Below are positions 18,401 through 27,186 of a DNA stretch of 64,000 nt, one piece after another. Numbering within the stretch: the first letter of the stretch is position 1; every line of letters begins with the position of its first letter. Location of the stretch: positions 1,426,001 through 1,490,000 of the forward strand of contig NZ_JAJADR010000001.1 in the NCBI RefSeq assembly GCF_020447265.1. Direction: 5' to 3'. A program made the translations under genes and the position numbers. Below the pieces are notes generated by a model, which saw only the letters and a list, made by a program, of their open reading frames with translations, was not told the DNA's origin and made no database searches. Source of the DNA: Hymenobacter lucidus. Its GTDB lineage: Bacteria; Bacteroidota; Bacteroidia; Cytophagales; Hymenobacteraceae.

Positions 18401-18925
18401 GCCAGTCAGTCGGTGCTGCTGCGCCGCACGCTGGCCCAGCAGTTTACCGGCCGCCTCACCACCACGCGCAGCATCCGGGAAAGTGTGTCGGACTACTCCA
18501 AGGACCGCAACTTCCGGCTCTTGGTGTACGAGGCCACGCCCGAAGTAAGCTACCAGCCCAACAGCACGCTGCGCTTCACGGGCACCTATCAGCATGTCAA
18601 CAAGCGCAATACAGCCGGTCCCGATGCCGATATCAGCGGTACTTTCGACGAATTGGGCCTCGAAACCCGCATCAGTCAGGTAAACAAGCGCACCATGAGC
18701 GGCACGGCCCGCTACGTCAAAGTCGGCTTCGACGACGACCAGACATCGTTAGTGGCCCTGGAAATCCTGAATGCCCTGCGGCCCGGCAGCAACTTCACCT
18801 GGAACCTGAACGTGGAGCAGCGCCTTAGCAATGGCCTGAACGTGACCCTGGCCTACGACGGCCGCAAGCCCAACGGCCTGGCCCCGATTCACACCGGTAG
18901 AATGCAGGTTTCGGTGCTGTTTTAA
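15404..18925 (+). CDS. Large probable outer-membrane beta-barrel protein, unknown function
   Basis: A 1173-residue exported protein that I cannot assign to a characterised family. A signal peptide (residues 1-30, ending AAQAQ) precedes a short domain, then long stretches of alternating polar/hydrophobic, Tyr- and Arg-rich strands ending in a hydrophobic residue (MQVSVLF), typical of outer-membrane barrels. A segment near residues 170-240 (GNTQQLQEFDRLYITL, GDVVLRN) seems family specific. Residues about 854-866 (DTDGDGIQEKDEF) look like a calcium-binding EF-hand loop. No TonB box, plug domain or T9SS tail is obvious. The gene stands alone after the kinase/flavoprotein pair. Confidence 0.65.
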   Translation: MISSNTLRILRICLLLLGGVLGTIAAQAQQQQNVPSSRRCRWLRLPPNRADTTSFALTDSLTIVPSSVSVQGRSVAYDFRTGRYRLTQAAAADSSAPAGPDSVLVCYRVLPLQLAAPRFRRPRGLMDSVSFGRKPFGYDDFAVKEQILNTPGINKTGNLSRGVSFGNTQNVFVNSSLNLQLDGKLTDDITLTAAISDQSVPFQPEGNTQQLQEFDRLYITLTHPRWNLTAGDVVLRNKPDYFLRFYKNVQGAAIEGNVSVKPGYRSTTTVAAGVAKGKFASIDIAPIENVQGPYRLRGPNGEQFIIVLANSERVYLDGRLMTRGFDFDYVIDYNQAEVTFSPQHLITRNSRIKIDFEYSDFNYARSLYHLSHYQEIGKLSVHANYYREADNPDNSPNLTLDDSTRAQLQRVNENVSQVSVPGATADSYDRRKLQYNQAIILDPTTQLPVETYTYPPDSTKQVYTVRFTDKGPGGGSYNLSTRYTNANGRVYEYVGPGRGRYLDERLLPTPLQKQMVTMGATYRLDSTTTVFADVASTNLDLNRFSPATDQGQAMRVGYAVLDRTLSLPVLKSYKFRSALDYEYTSHRFAPIDRYRDIEFDRNWSTASTVQGNATRRAAREDNVLNFSVGAVKDANNLINYRVTRRYRAGEVNGLQNWLDVAQKLGDVEVRAGLFLLSTDAGRFRSQWARGEATARYNHGAVVPGYAYRFDKNRVALPDGDSLSSANYFDEHNVFLQSRDSAKTRYRLDYTYRRDQTPLLNELRTRGQAQTWQGTFSSRLGKNQDLNLLATYRDLSARDSARQSTVLGKIDWNASFLQNVLRSELSYSVATGRELRRDFSFLPTQPGQGTHYYQDTDGDGIQEKDEFFEAQTPDAQYRTYIKVFLPTDDYIVAFTNRFSYRLTLSAPRQWRDQAGLRSLLARFSTISSVTLDRRTIDRNLVSRLNPFAFQTEDTLLLSLNKLLRNTLYFNRSNPIFGGEFTVQQTQQKVLLSQGFDVRNLASQSVLLRRTLAQQFTGRLTTTRSIRESVSDYSKDRNFRLLVYEATPEVSYQPNSTLRFTGTYQHVNKRNTAGPDADISGTFDELGLETRISQVNKRTMSGTARYVKVGFDDDQTSLVALEILNALRPGSNFTWNLNVEQRLSNGLNVTLAYDGRKPNGLAPIHTGRMQVSVLF

Positions 18926-19023
18926 GGTGTTGGTAACGTGCTTCTTCAGCTTTCATCTTGAGCTTGCGCAGGATGACAGACCAAACAGCGGCGACAAAAC
19001 GCAGAACAACCAACCTCAATAAC

Positions 19024-21153
19024 CTACAATGTCAGCAGCTTGCGCAGGTGTGTTACCACGGCCAGCTCGGCCTGGCCGGCGGGGGCTTTGGCGGCATCCA
19101 GCTGCTTGAGGGCGGCCGCCTGCCAGGCGGCCGACGGCTTCTGGCCTTTCTCCAGCATCTGCAGCCGCTCCAGGCCCAGGGCCGAAATGAGCCGCAGCTG
19201 GGTGGAAAGCGGGGCGTATTCCCACAGGCTGGAGCCTTTCAGAAACAGGGGCTGCAGGCGCTGGTCGTTGGTTTGCCAGGTGCGCAGCTGGGCGTTGAGG
19301 AAGGCCAGCAGCGACTTGGAGCTGGCGCCTTTAAACCGCTCGGCCGCCGGAGCCAGCTGCAGATACTGCACCAGGCCTTCCACAGCTACCCCAAACTGCC
19401 GCCCCGCTTCCGACTCGGCCGGGGCCGCGTCTACCAGGCGGTTCAGGGGCGTGGCCGTCGAGTAAGTGAAGCCCTGGAAGTGGCGCTTGTACTCTTTTAC
19501 GGGCTCCAGCACGCCGGCCAGGGTGCGCAGGGCCGAGGCGTCGCGGCTGCCGGCCAGCTGGGCCAGCAGTCGCTCGGGAGCCTTGCGGTGTTGCAGGCCC
19601 AGCGTCTCCAGCTCACTCGAAACCAGGGCCAGGCGGCGGTACATATCGGGCACGTCGCGCACGTAAGCGGCCGACCACAGCCGCTCGGCCACGGCCGCCG
19701 CCCGGGGCCAGATGCGGCTTTCAATGATGATACTATCCGCGAATTCGGCCCACATGGTGGCCTCGCCGCCCAGCACCAGGTTTTTCTGGCTGTCGGTCAG
19801 GGGCGCGTCGGTGGGTAGCGGGTCGTTGAGGTAGTAGGTGGCGGCACTGTAGTTCAGGTCGAGGTAGTAGCCATTCGACAGGATGGCGGCGTGGCCCTGC
19901 TTGGCCGCGTCGTACAGCCCTTTACGGCCCCGCCAGCTCTGAATAACGGCATCGGCGGGCAAACCCGGACCCAGGATTTCGTCCCAGCCCACCATCTTCT
20001 TGTGGTATTTGGTTATAAACTGCAGAATGCGGCGGTTGAAATACGTCTGCAGGCCATGCTTGTCGAGTTGGCCGTTGTCTTTCAGGAAGCCGTTTTCCTT
20101 CGACCAGGCCATGATGCGCGGACTGCGCCGCCACTGCCGCCCGTCGTTTTCGTCGCCGCCGATGTGGAAGTAAGGGTCGGGAAATAGGGGCGTCATTTCA
20201 GCCAGCAGCTTGTCGATGAGCTGGTAAGTGGTTTCCTTGGTGGGGTCGAGGGCAATGTTGAGCGTGCGCCAGGTTTGGGCCGGGCCGTAGGCTGAGTCGA
20301 TGGAGGCCAGCTCGGGGTAGGCCGCCATCCAGCTGGTGGTGTGGCCGGGCATATCGAACTCGGGCACCACCCGGATGCCCCGCGCCGCCGCGTAACCGAT
20401 AACGTCGCGCACCTGGGCCTGGGTGTAATATTGGCCGCCTACCTGGTGCAGGCGGGGCAGCGCCTTGCTTTCTACCCGAAATGCCTGGTCGTCGGAGAGG
20501 TGCCAGTGCAGCACGTTGAGCTTCACAGCGGCCATGGCGTCGAGGTTGCGCTTCACCACCGCCACGGGCATGAAGTGCCGGGCCGCGTCGATGAGCAGCC
20601 CGCGCCAGCGGAAGCGGGGCGAGTCGGCAATATCCACCTCGGCAAACCCGTAGTCCTTTTTCTCGGTACTCAGCAGCTGGCGCAGCGTAGCCAGGCCGCG
20701 CAGCACGCCCAGGTGGGTATTGGCCGAGAGCAGCATTCCCATCGGCGTCACGCGCAGGCTGTACATCTCGTCTTCGCCCAGCAGATCGAGCTTGCCCAGG
20801 CGGCCGTAATAAATGGTCAGGTCGGCGGCCCCGGAAATAGTCAGGCTGGGGTTTGCGCCGGCGGGTACAAACTCGGTTTTGAGGCGCTTGTCGTTGGTTT
20901 GCTGGCTTAGCCAAGTGCCAAACTGCAACATGGTGGGCCGCAGGGCCGAGTCGGCTTTGGGGCCCTGCAGCTGCACGCGCCACTGGCCTTTAAGCGCAAA
21001 CCGGCTTTTGCCCCACTGGGCCATGGAGGGCACCGGCAGCAGGGCGCGCGTATCCGTCACCGGGTTCTGGGCCAACAGCAGGTGGCTACCAGCGCCTAGC
21101 AGAAACAAAACCAGCAGCAAGCGCGACAAACAAGGAGGAACCGACATAGGCAA
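19024..21153 (-). CDS. Beta-N-acetylhexosaminidase, glycoside hydrolase family 20
   Basis: Exported GH20 enzyme of 709 residues that releases terminal GlcNAc/GalNAc from glycans or chitooligosaccharides. It has a signal peptide (cleavage near LLLAQ), an N-terminal GH20b-like domain (about 40-175) and the catalytic TIM barrel from about 180. The catalytic pair is D334-E335 in HIGGDEND, used in substrate-assisted catalysis, and HWHLSDDQ and PEFDMPGH are further barrel signatures. A C-terminal helical extension of about 190 residues follows. Either the ATG at 21153 or the one six bases further in may be the start. It is divergent from the GT-C-like gene. Confidence 0.92.
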   Translation of the reverse strand: MPMSVPPCLSRLLLVLFLLGAGSHLLLAQNPVTDTRALLPVPSMAQWGKSRFALKGQWRVQLQGPKADSALRPTMLQFGTWLSQQTNDKRLKTEFVPAGANPSLTISGAADLTIYYGRLGKLDLLGEDEMYSLRVTPMGMLLSANTHLGVLRGLATLRQLLSTEKKDYGFAEVDIADSPRFRWRGLLIDAARHFMPVAVVKRNLDAMAAVKLNVLHWHLSDDQAFRVESKALPRLHQVGGQYYTQAQVRDVIGYAAARGIRVVPEFDMPGHTTSWMAAYPELASIDSAYGPAQTWRTLNIALDPTKETTYQLIDKLLAEMTPLFPDPYFHIGGDENDGRQWRRSPRIMAWSKENGFLKDNGQLDKHGLQTYFNRRILQFITKYHKKMVGWDEILGPGLPADAVIQSWRGRKGLYDAAKQGHAAILSNGYYLDLNYSAATYYLNDPLPTDAPLTDSQKNLVLGGEATMWAEFADSIIIESRIWPRAAAVAERLWSAAYVRDVPDMYRRLALVSSELETLGLQHRKAPERLLAQLAGSRDASALRTLAGVLEPVKEYKRHFQGFTYSTATPLNRLVDAAPAESEAGRQFGVAVEGLVQYLQLAPAAERFKGASSKSLLAFLNAQLRTWQTNDQRLQPLFLKGSSLWEYAPLSTQLRLISALGLERLQMLEKGQKPSAAWQAAALKQLDAAKAPAGQAELAVVTHLRKLLTL

Positions 21154-21285
21154 ACAAAGCAGGAGGGAGGCTAAAGGTAAGCAACGACTAGGCCCGAATG
21201 CTCCGGAATCGGTCAGTATCGCTAATTTGGGGCTTTATTGGCTATTCGCGCCAGCTATTCGGCTTCGTCAGCTCTTCTTTTTTCT

Positions 21286-23082
21286 ATGAACTCTCCTTCC
21301 CGTATTGCGTGGCTGATAAGCGTGGGACTGATGCTGTGGGTGGCTTTTTACCTGTCGCCGGCGCTGCGGGGAGGCGTCAAGATTCTAAGCTCCGACAGCG
21401 CCGGCTACTACCTGTATTTGCCGGCCACCTTCGTGCATCACGACCTGCGGGGGCTGCGGTTTCGGGATGAGATGATAGCCCAGTACCACCCCACGCCGCA
21501 GTTTGAGCACGCCACGCTCGACTCGGCCAGCCAGCATTTCGTGCTGAAATATTCCTCGGGGCTGGCCTTGCAGGAGCTGCCGTTTTTCCTGGTGGCCCAC
21601 GCGCTGGCCGAGTCGCTGGGCTACCCGGCCGACGGCTATTCGCAACCTTACCAGTGGGCTATACTGCTGGCGAGCTTGCTGGTGGCGGTGCTGAGCTTGT
21701 GGCTGGTGCGCCGGGCGCTGCTGCCCCGCTTCGGCGAGTGGCCCACGGCCCTCACCCTGCTCATTCTGGTGCTGGGCACCAACTATTTGAATTACAGCGC
21801 TGCCCAGGGCGCCATGACGCACAACTGGCTCTTTGGCTGGTATGCGGTGCTGCTGCTGCTCACGCCCCGTTTTTACGCCCGTCCTACGCTGGTGCTGGCC
21901 CTCGGCATCGGGGCCACCGTGGGACTGATGACTCTGACGCGGCCCACCGAAATTCTGGCCGTGCTGCTGCCTTTGCTATGGGGCCTGAGCTTCAGTCGGG
22001 CAGCTTTGCGGGAGCGGCTGGCGTTCTGGCGTCAGCACGCCGGGCTACTGGCAGCGGCGGTGCTGGCCGGCGGAGTGGTGGTAAGCATTCAGCTCTTCTA
22101 CTGGCACTACGCCATCGGCTCCTGGATTTACTATAGCTACGGCGACGAAGGCTTCAACTGGCTCAAGCCCCACCTCTGGGAAGGCATCTTCAGCTTCCGT
22201 AGCGGCTGGCTGATGTACTCGCCCATGCTGCTCACGGCCCTGGTAGGGTTTGGGCCGCTGCGCCGGCAGCAACTCGCCGCTTTCTGGCCCATGCTGGTGT
22301 ATCTTCTCCTGTTTCTCTACGTCACGTTTGCCTGGGAGCAGTGGACCTACGGCGGGGCGCTGGGACAGCGGGCTATGGTGCAGAGCTACGCCGTGCTGGC
22401 CTGGCCCATGGCGGCGGCGCTGCGGTGGCTGCTGGCTCGGCCGCGCTGGGCGGCGGCCTATGGCGCGCTGGCCGTGGTGGGCTGCTACTATGGTTTCTGG
22501 CTCATGCTGCAGGCCCAGGGCGGCGGACTGCTGGCTGCTGGCGACATGACCCGCTCATATCTCTGGCGCATCCTGTTTCGCTACGAAGTACCCATCGAAA
22601 CTCGCCTGCTGCTCGACAGCAACTCCGAATTTACGGGCCAGGCAATCAATCAGCGCACGTTGTGGCAGCAGGACTTTGAGCACGAGCCAGCCGTCTTCTG
22701 TGGTACGCCCGCGTTGCAGGGCCGCTGCTCCCTGGTGCTCGACTCGCTGCATCCGCAAAGTACCGAGTACGTGATACCCGCCCGGCCCGGCGACTTTCAG
22801 TGGGTGCGTGCTTCAGCCCTGGCCCGCACCGAGTACACCGAGTGGGACATGCCCCGCATGACGCAGTATGTAGTACGTTTCCGGCGCGGTACAACGGTGG
22901 TAAAGGAGCGCACCGTGCGGCTGCAGCGGGCTTTGGAAGACGGGTGGCTGCGCGAACTGCACTTTGATATGCGCCCGCCCCGCGAGGATTTCGACAACGT
23001 GTCGGTGGTGTTTCGCTACTACGGCACCCACACCGGCCTGCTGCTCGACGATGCCAAGCTCACCGTTTTCGACGAGCAGTAG
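21286..23082 (+). CDS. Polytopic membrane protein, GT-C glycosyltransferase-like
   Basis: A 598-residue protein with 10 or more hydrophobic helices between residues 8 and 425, followed by a soluble C-terminal domain of about 150 residues rich in beta strands. Between helices 1 and 2 the loop DSAGYYLYLPATFVHHDL carries an Asp-containing motif like the first loop of GT-C enzymes that use lipid-linked sugars. That function is tentative, as no strict signature is present. The upstream extension of the frame was rejected in favour of the ATG at 21286 (MNSPSRIAWL). It ends 17 bp from the convergent DUF58 gene. Confidence 0.6.
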   Translation: MNSPSRIAWLISVGLMLWVAFYLSPALRGGVKILSSDSAGYYLYLPATFVHHDLRGLRFRDEMIAQYHPTPQFEHATLDSASQHFVLKYSSGLALQELPFFLVAHALAESLGYPADGYSQPYQWAILLASLLVAVLSLWLVRRALLPRFGEWPTALTLLILVLGTNYLNYSAAQGAMTHNWLFGWYAVLLLLTPRFYARPTLVLALGIGATVGLMTLTRPTEILAVLLPLLWGLSFSRAALRERLAFWRQHAGLLAAAVLAGGVVVSIQLFYWHYAIGSWIYYSYGDEGFNWLKPHLWEGIFSFRSGWLMYSPMLLTALVGFGPLRRQQLAAFWPMLVYLLLFLYVTFAWEQWTYGGALGQRAMVQSYAVLAWPMAAALRWLLARPRWAAAYGALAVVGCYYGFWLMLQAQGGGLLAAGDMTRSYLWRILFRYEVPIETRLLLDSNSEFTGQAINQRTLWQQDFEHEPAVFCGTPALQGRCSLVLDSLHPQSTEYVIPARPGDFQWVRASALARTEYTEWDMPRMTQYVVRFRRGTTVVKERTVRLQRALEDGWLRELHFDMRPPREDFDNVSVVFRYYGTHTGLLLDDAKLTVFDEQ

Positions 23083-23099
23083 CGGCTCAGGATATTAAT

Positions 23100-24449
23100 C
23101 TAAATCAGGCCGCGGGACTTGAATTCCAGGTAGCGGTTGATGGTGTTGACCGTGAGTTGCTGGGGCGGCGTGAGCAGGCTGTAGATGCCGTAGCGTTGCA
23201 ATTCGCGCACAATCTGGCGCTTTTCTTGGGCGAACTTCTCGGCAATAGTTTGGTTGTAAACGTCCTCGGTGGTAGCGGCGGGCTGGTCGAGATAGTGCTG
23301 CAGCTCGGTATTTTCGAAGAACACGACCAGCAGCAGATGGTCTTTGGCCAGCCGGCGCAGGTAGGGTAGCTGGCGCTGCAAGCCGTTCAGGGTTTCGAAG
23401 TTGGTAAACAGAATCAGCAGGCTGCGCTGCCGGATTTTGGCTTTGATGTTGGAATAGAGCAGCTCAAAATCGGTTTCCAGATACTTAGTGCGCTGCTTGT
23501 AGAGCACCTCCAGAATCTTCTGCATGTGCCCGGCGCGCCGCTCGGCCGGCACCACGGCGCTCAGCTTATCGGCGAAGGTGATAAGGCCGGCCTTGTCGTG
23601 CTTGATCAGAGCTATGTTGCTCACCACCAGCGTGGCGTTGATGGCGTAATCGAGCAGACTTAGGCCTTCAAACGGCATCCGCATCACCCGGCCTTTGTCA
23701 ATGAGGCAGTACACCTGCTGGGCGCGCTCCTCCTGGTAGTGGTTTACCACCAGCGTGTCGGAGCCAGTGCCGGCGCGGCGGGCCGTGGCTTTCCAGTTGA
23801 TGGTGCGCGGGTCGTCGCCGGCTACGTAGGGCCGGATCTGCTCGAACTCCATACTGTGGCCCACCCGCCGGATGCGCTTCACGCCCACCTCCGTAAGCCG
23901 GTTGCTGATGGCCAGCAGCTCGTACTGCCGCATCTGCAGAAACGAGGGGTACACCGGCACCATCTTGTCTTGCTCGAAGCGGAAGCGCCGCCGCACCAGC
24001 CGCAGCGGCGAGGCTACAAACACGTTCAGCGTCCCAAACTGGTACTCACCCCGCTTCACCGGCCGCAGCTGGTAGCGGATAACGGTGGTTTGGCCCGCTG
24101 GCAACGCTGCCTTAAACAGCACGTCGCGGCGCTGAAACTGAGCCGGAATCTCGTCGATGGTTTCGGTGCTGATGGGGAAGCGGTAGTGGTTTTCGAGGTA
24201 GATGGCCACGTCGTTGTCGCTACCGTTGGCGAGCTTATCGCCCATCACGCGTCGGCCGAATACCGCGCCCGCGCCACCTTTTGCCGGGGCATACAGCAGC
24301 AGCAAGTCCAGCAGGGTAAGCACCAGCAGCAGGCCCGCCGCGAGCTGCAGCGGTGCCAGCAACACGGGCAGGAAAAACGCCACCACCAGTCCCACCACTA
24401 CGGCGGCGAGCAACACAAAAAAGCGCGTGGTAAGAAACAGAGACTTCAA
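23100..24449 (-). CDS. DUF58 protein with von Willebrand A-like region
   Basis: A 449-residue protein with two N-terminal membrane helices (residues 8-52), a beta-rich region and the DUF58 signature YVAGDDPRTINWKATARR near residue 210, followed by a VWA-like fold (CLIDKGRVM, LLILFTNFETL). DUF58 proteins are usually encoded with MoxR ATPases and are thought to present substrates or act in maturation of metal or envelope complexes. It lies downstream of moxR on the same strand with a 72-bp gap. The real function in Bacteroidota is not established. Confidence 0.9.
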   Translation of the reverse strand: MKSLFLTTRFFVLLAAVVVGLVVAFFLPVLLAPLQLAAGLLLVLTLLDLLLLYAPAKGGAGAVFGRRVMGDKLANGSDNDVAIYLENHYRFPISTETIDEIPAQFQRRDVLFKAALPAGQTTVIRYQLRPVKRGEYQFGTLNVFVASPLRLVRRRFRFEQDKMVPVYPSFLQMRQYELLAISNRLTEVGVKRIRRVGHSMEFEQIRPYVAGDDPRTINWKATARRAGTGSDTLVVNHYQEERAQQVYCLIDKGRVMRMPFEGLSLLDYAINATLVVSNIALIKHDKAGLITFADKLSAVVPAERRAGHMQKILEVLYKQRTKYLETDFELLYSNIKAKIRQRSLLILFTNFETLNGLQRQLPYLRRLAKDHLLLVVFFENTELQHYLDQPAATTEDVYNQTIAEKFAQEKRQIVRELQRYGIYSLLTPPQQLTVNTINRYLEFKSRGLI

Positions 24450-24521
24450 ATTCGGGCGGAAAAAGGGCTTCGCCGGTAAGCAGTTGGCCGCTTAGGCATT
24501 AAATTCAAAGCGAAACGTCGG

Positions 24522-25583
24522 TTAGCGTGGTACCTCAATCAGCTGCACAATCTGCTTCACGACATCGTCGGCGGTATGGCCTTCCATTTCGCGCTCGGGT
24601 GTGAGCAGAATGCGGTGGCGCAGCACATGGGGCGCCAGGTACTGCACGTCTTCCGGCGTCACGAAGTCGCGGCCACGCAGGGCAGCCAGGGCCTTGGCGC
24701 CGTTGAGCAGTGCCAGCGAGGCCCGGGGCGAAGCGCCCAGGTAGAGGCCTTTGTGCACGCGCGTCTGGCCCACGAGGCGAGCAATGTATTCGAGCAGCTT
24801 GGGCTCTACGTGCTGGCGCTGCACCTGCTGGCGCAGTTCGCGCAGGTCGTCGGCCGTCATCACCGACTGCACTTTCTCCAGCGCCGTGCCGCCGAAGCCG
24901 GCATGGTGCCCCTGCAGAATGGCTACTTCTTCCTCCATTGTGGGGTAGCCCACGTGCAGCTTAAACAGAAACCGGTCGAGCTGGGCCTCGGGCAGGCGGT
25001 AGGTGCCTTCCTGCTCAATCGGGTTTTGGGTGGCCAGCACCACAAACGGGTCAGTCATGGGGTAGCGGGTGCCGTCTTGGGTTATCTGCCGCTCTTCCAT
25101 CACCTCAAACAGCGCCGACTGCGTCTTGGCCGGGGCCCGGTTGATTTCGTCAATCAGCACGATGCTGGCGAAGATGGGACCGGGCCGAAACTCGAATTCC
25201 GCCTTGTTGGGCAGAAAGACGGCCGTCCCCAGCACGTCGGAGGGCATCAGGTCGGGGGTAAACTGCAAACGGCTGAACGGCACGGCCAAGGTGCGGGCCA
25301 GGAGCTTGGCGGTAAGGGTTTTGGCCACGCCCGGTACGCCTTCCAGCAGCACGTGTCCATCGGCCAGGATGGCGGTAAGCAACAGTTCGGCCAGTGCGTG
25401 CTGCCCCACAATGACTTTGCCCAGCTCCTGGCGAATGGCCTCCGCGTGGCGGCTCAGGCGGCTCAGGTCGGTGCGCGGAGCAAAGGCCGCCGCAGGTTCG
25501 GGGGTAGCTTCGGTGGTGTCAGAGGGCGTTACCGGCAGAATTTCATCGGCGGAGGAGGAAGGCGGAAGAGGCGTATTTTCCAT
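24522..25583 (-). CDS. MoxR-family AAA+ ATPase
   Basis: A 353-residue AAA+ ATPase of the MoxR/RavA group. It has Walker A GVPGVAKT at residues 82-89, Walker B VLIDEI at 142-147, followed by NRAPAKTQSALFEVMEE, a sensor-1 region (VLATQNPIEQEGTY) and a C-terminal lid. MoxR proteins work as chaperone-like ATPases with VWA/DUF58 partners, as the adjacent gene suggests. The first 40 residues are an acidic, Pro/Thr-rich extension not typical of the core family. An AT-rich 165-bp region lies upstream and may carry its promoter. Confidence 0.93.
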   Translation of the reverse strand: MENTPLPPSSSADEILPVTPSDTTEATPEPAAAFAPRTDLSRLSRHAEAIRQELGKVIVGQHALAELLLTAILADGHVLLEGVPGVAKTLTAKLLARTLAVPFSRLQFTPDLMPSDVLGTAVFLPNKAEFEFRPGPIFASIVLIDEINRAPAKTQSALFEVMEERQITQDGTRYPMTDPFVVLATQNPIEQEGTYRLPEAQLDRFLFKLHVGYPTMEEEVAILQGHHAGFGGTALEKVQSVMTADDLRELRQQVQRQHVEPKLLEYIARLVGQTRVHKGLYLGASPRASLALLNGAKALAALRGRDFVTPEDVQYLAPHVLRHRILLTPEREMEGHTADDVVKQIVQLIEVPR

Positions 25584-25748
25584 GAGTAAGGGAAGACAAA
25601 GCGAAAGTTGGAAGCAGTAGAGTAAAGCGGAATTATTTAATTAGCATTGCCATATGTATTAATAAATACCCCTATTAGATGCTTAGAAAGGCTATAATGG
25701 AATAGTTATAAAACGGAAAAATTATATTTTCGGGCATAGTGCAATAAT
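25584..25748. other. AT-rich intergenic island upstream of moxR
   Basis: This 165-bp gap interrupts an otherwise compact minus-strand cluster and is strikingly A+T-rich from about 25620 onwards, against a GC-rich genome. It includes the 14-bp palindrome GTATTAATAAATAC (25656-25669). No open frame or clear TAnnTTTG promoter is seen. It may hold the moxR promoter or be a remnant of inserted DNA. Confidence 0.4.
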
Positions 25749-27173
25749 TTACACAGCAGCTTTGCGAAACTCGGCCAGGGCCTTGCTGAGTAACAGCAGC
25801 TCGTGGTCGGAGACGCGCGGAGCGGTTAGAATCAGATTGATGCGACGCACCAGCTGCTCGACTTGCGTGAGCGGCAAACCGGTTTTCTGGGCCAGCCGCT
25901 CCCGCGCCTCGGCTTCGTTCAAATCGAGGCCCGGCTCGTGGAAGCGGGTGCGCAGAAATTCCAGAAACAGCCCGATTTTCTTCTCGGCAATCAGAGCGTG
26001 GTTGCCGCCCTGCTGGTAGAGGCTGGCTACGGTGCGGGTAAAAATCAGCGTGGTATTGGGCAGAGGCCGCAGAATCGGAATGATGCGCTGCCGGCGCTTG
26101 GCCTCAAACAGCACGAACAGCACCGCGCCAAGCAGGCTCAGGTAAAAGGCCCGGCGCAGCGCATCGTGGGCCAGCAGCACCCGCAGCAACGACTGCTCGC
26201 CCTGCCGGCCCTGCTTCTGGTATTCATCCCACCACACCGGGCGGCCCACGGGCAGGTAGGAGAGGGTGGCGAATGCGAAGTTGCTGGTGCGGGGCTGCAG
26301 CACGAAATAGTTGGTAAACGCCAGCGGCACCGAGCACAGGTACACGTGGCCCCGGCCGTAGGGCACCCGCACCAATACTGCCCGGCCCTGGTCGTCGGCA
26401 GCTAGTTGGGTAGCTTGCATGCTGCTGTCGGGCAGAATGCGGTAGGAGGCGCCCAGTGTCGGGAGGCGGAAGCCGCGGCCGGCGGCTCTGGCCAGGCCGG
26501 GGTTGCTGAGCACCAGCCGCACGGAATCGGTGAGCAGGGGCTCATCGGAACCGCCTTTCAGCAGGGGCTTGCCCACGAAAGGTGCGGTACGAAAATGTAG
26601 GGTATCGGCCAGCAGCCGGTCGAATTGCTCGGCGGCAATGAATACGTCGTTGCCCCGCGCTACGTGGCGCAATAGCGCCCCCCGGTCAGCCTCGCTGAGG
26701 CTAAAGTCGTTGTTAACGAACAGGTACGTGGCCTTGGGGTAGTCGGAATCGGCCAGGCCGGCTTCGTAGTCGTCTTCGTTTTCGTCGGACCGCTGGCTGG
26801 AATTCGACTCGTTGGTAGGCGCATCAACCAATGCAGCAGTCGAGTCTTCGGCCTCCGGCTCGGCAGCGGCTACCGAGTCGGTGGCCGATGATTCTTCCTG
26901 CTCCACGTACACCCCGGCTTCCGACTCGGGCGTGATTTCCTCTTCGCCCTCCAGCTGGCTGTATACCGGCACGCGCACGGGCCGCACGTCGCGGGCGGCT
27001 ACGCCCAGCACGTCGGGCAGCACTTGGTAGAGCACGTAGGTGCCGTAGGGAATCTTGTCCTTGTTTTCGAAAGTGGGGCGCCAGTCCAGAGGCTTGGGGC
27101 GGTAATATTCTGCCGCCACGTAGGCCCCAAACAGCAAAACCAGGCCCAGCAGATACCAGCGAAAAGTTGTCAT
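25749..27173 (-). CDS. DUF4350 membrane protein
   Basis: A 474-residue protein with an N-terminal anchor (MTTFRWYLLGLVLLFGAYVA), an extracytoplasmic domain related to DUF4350 (segments YGTYVLYQVLPDVL, NDVFIAAEQF and YGRGHVYLCSVPLAFTN), a second helix near residue 350 and a cytoplasmic tail. Residues about 75-165 are a long acidic low-complexity insert rich in Glu, Ser and Asp. The start is the ATG at 27173; an upstream extension of the frame encodes Pro/Ser/Thr-rich sequence and overlaps the next gene. It is part of the MoxR-DUF58 cluster; its role is unknown. Confidence 0.85.
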   Translation of the reverse strand: MTTFRWYLLGLVLLFGAYVAAEYYRPKPLDWRPTFENKDKIPYGTYVLYQVLPDVLGVAARDVRPVRVPVYSQLEGEEEITPESEAGVYVEQEESSATDSVAAAEPEAEDSTAALVDAPTNESNSSQRSDENEDDYEAGLADSDYPKATYLFVNNDFSLSEADRGALLRHVARGNDVFIAAEQFDRLLADTLHFRTAPFVGKPLLKGGSDEPLLTDSVRLVLSNPGLARAAGRGFRLPTLGASYRILPDSSMQATQLAADDQGRAVLVRVPYGRGHVYLCSVPLAFTNYFVLQPRTSNFAFATLSYLPVGRPVWWDEYQKQGRQGEQSLLRVLLAHDALRRAFYLSLLGAVLFVLFEAKRRQRIIPILRPLPNTTLIFTRTVASLYQQGGNHALIAEKKIGLFLEFLRTRFHEPGLDLNEAEARERLAQKTGLPLTQVEQLVRRINLILTAPRVSDHELLLLSKALAEFRKAAV

Positions 27174-27186
27174 ATAAGGCGGGGAG

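Noticed and set aside
18958..19818. 286-codon open frame overlapping the 3' part of the GH20 gene
   Set aside because: Antisense to a conserved enzyme, rich in Gly/Gln/Leu, with no domain signature.
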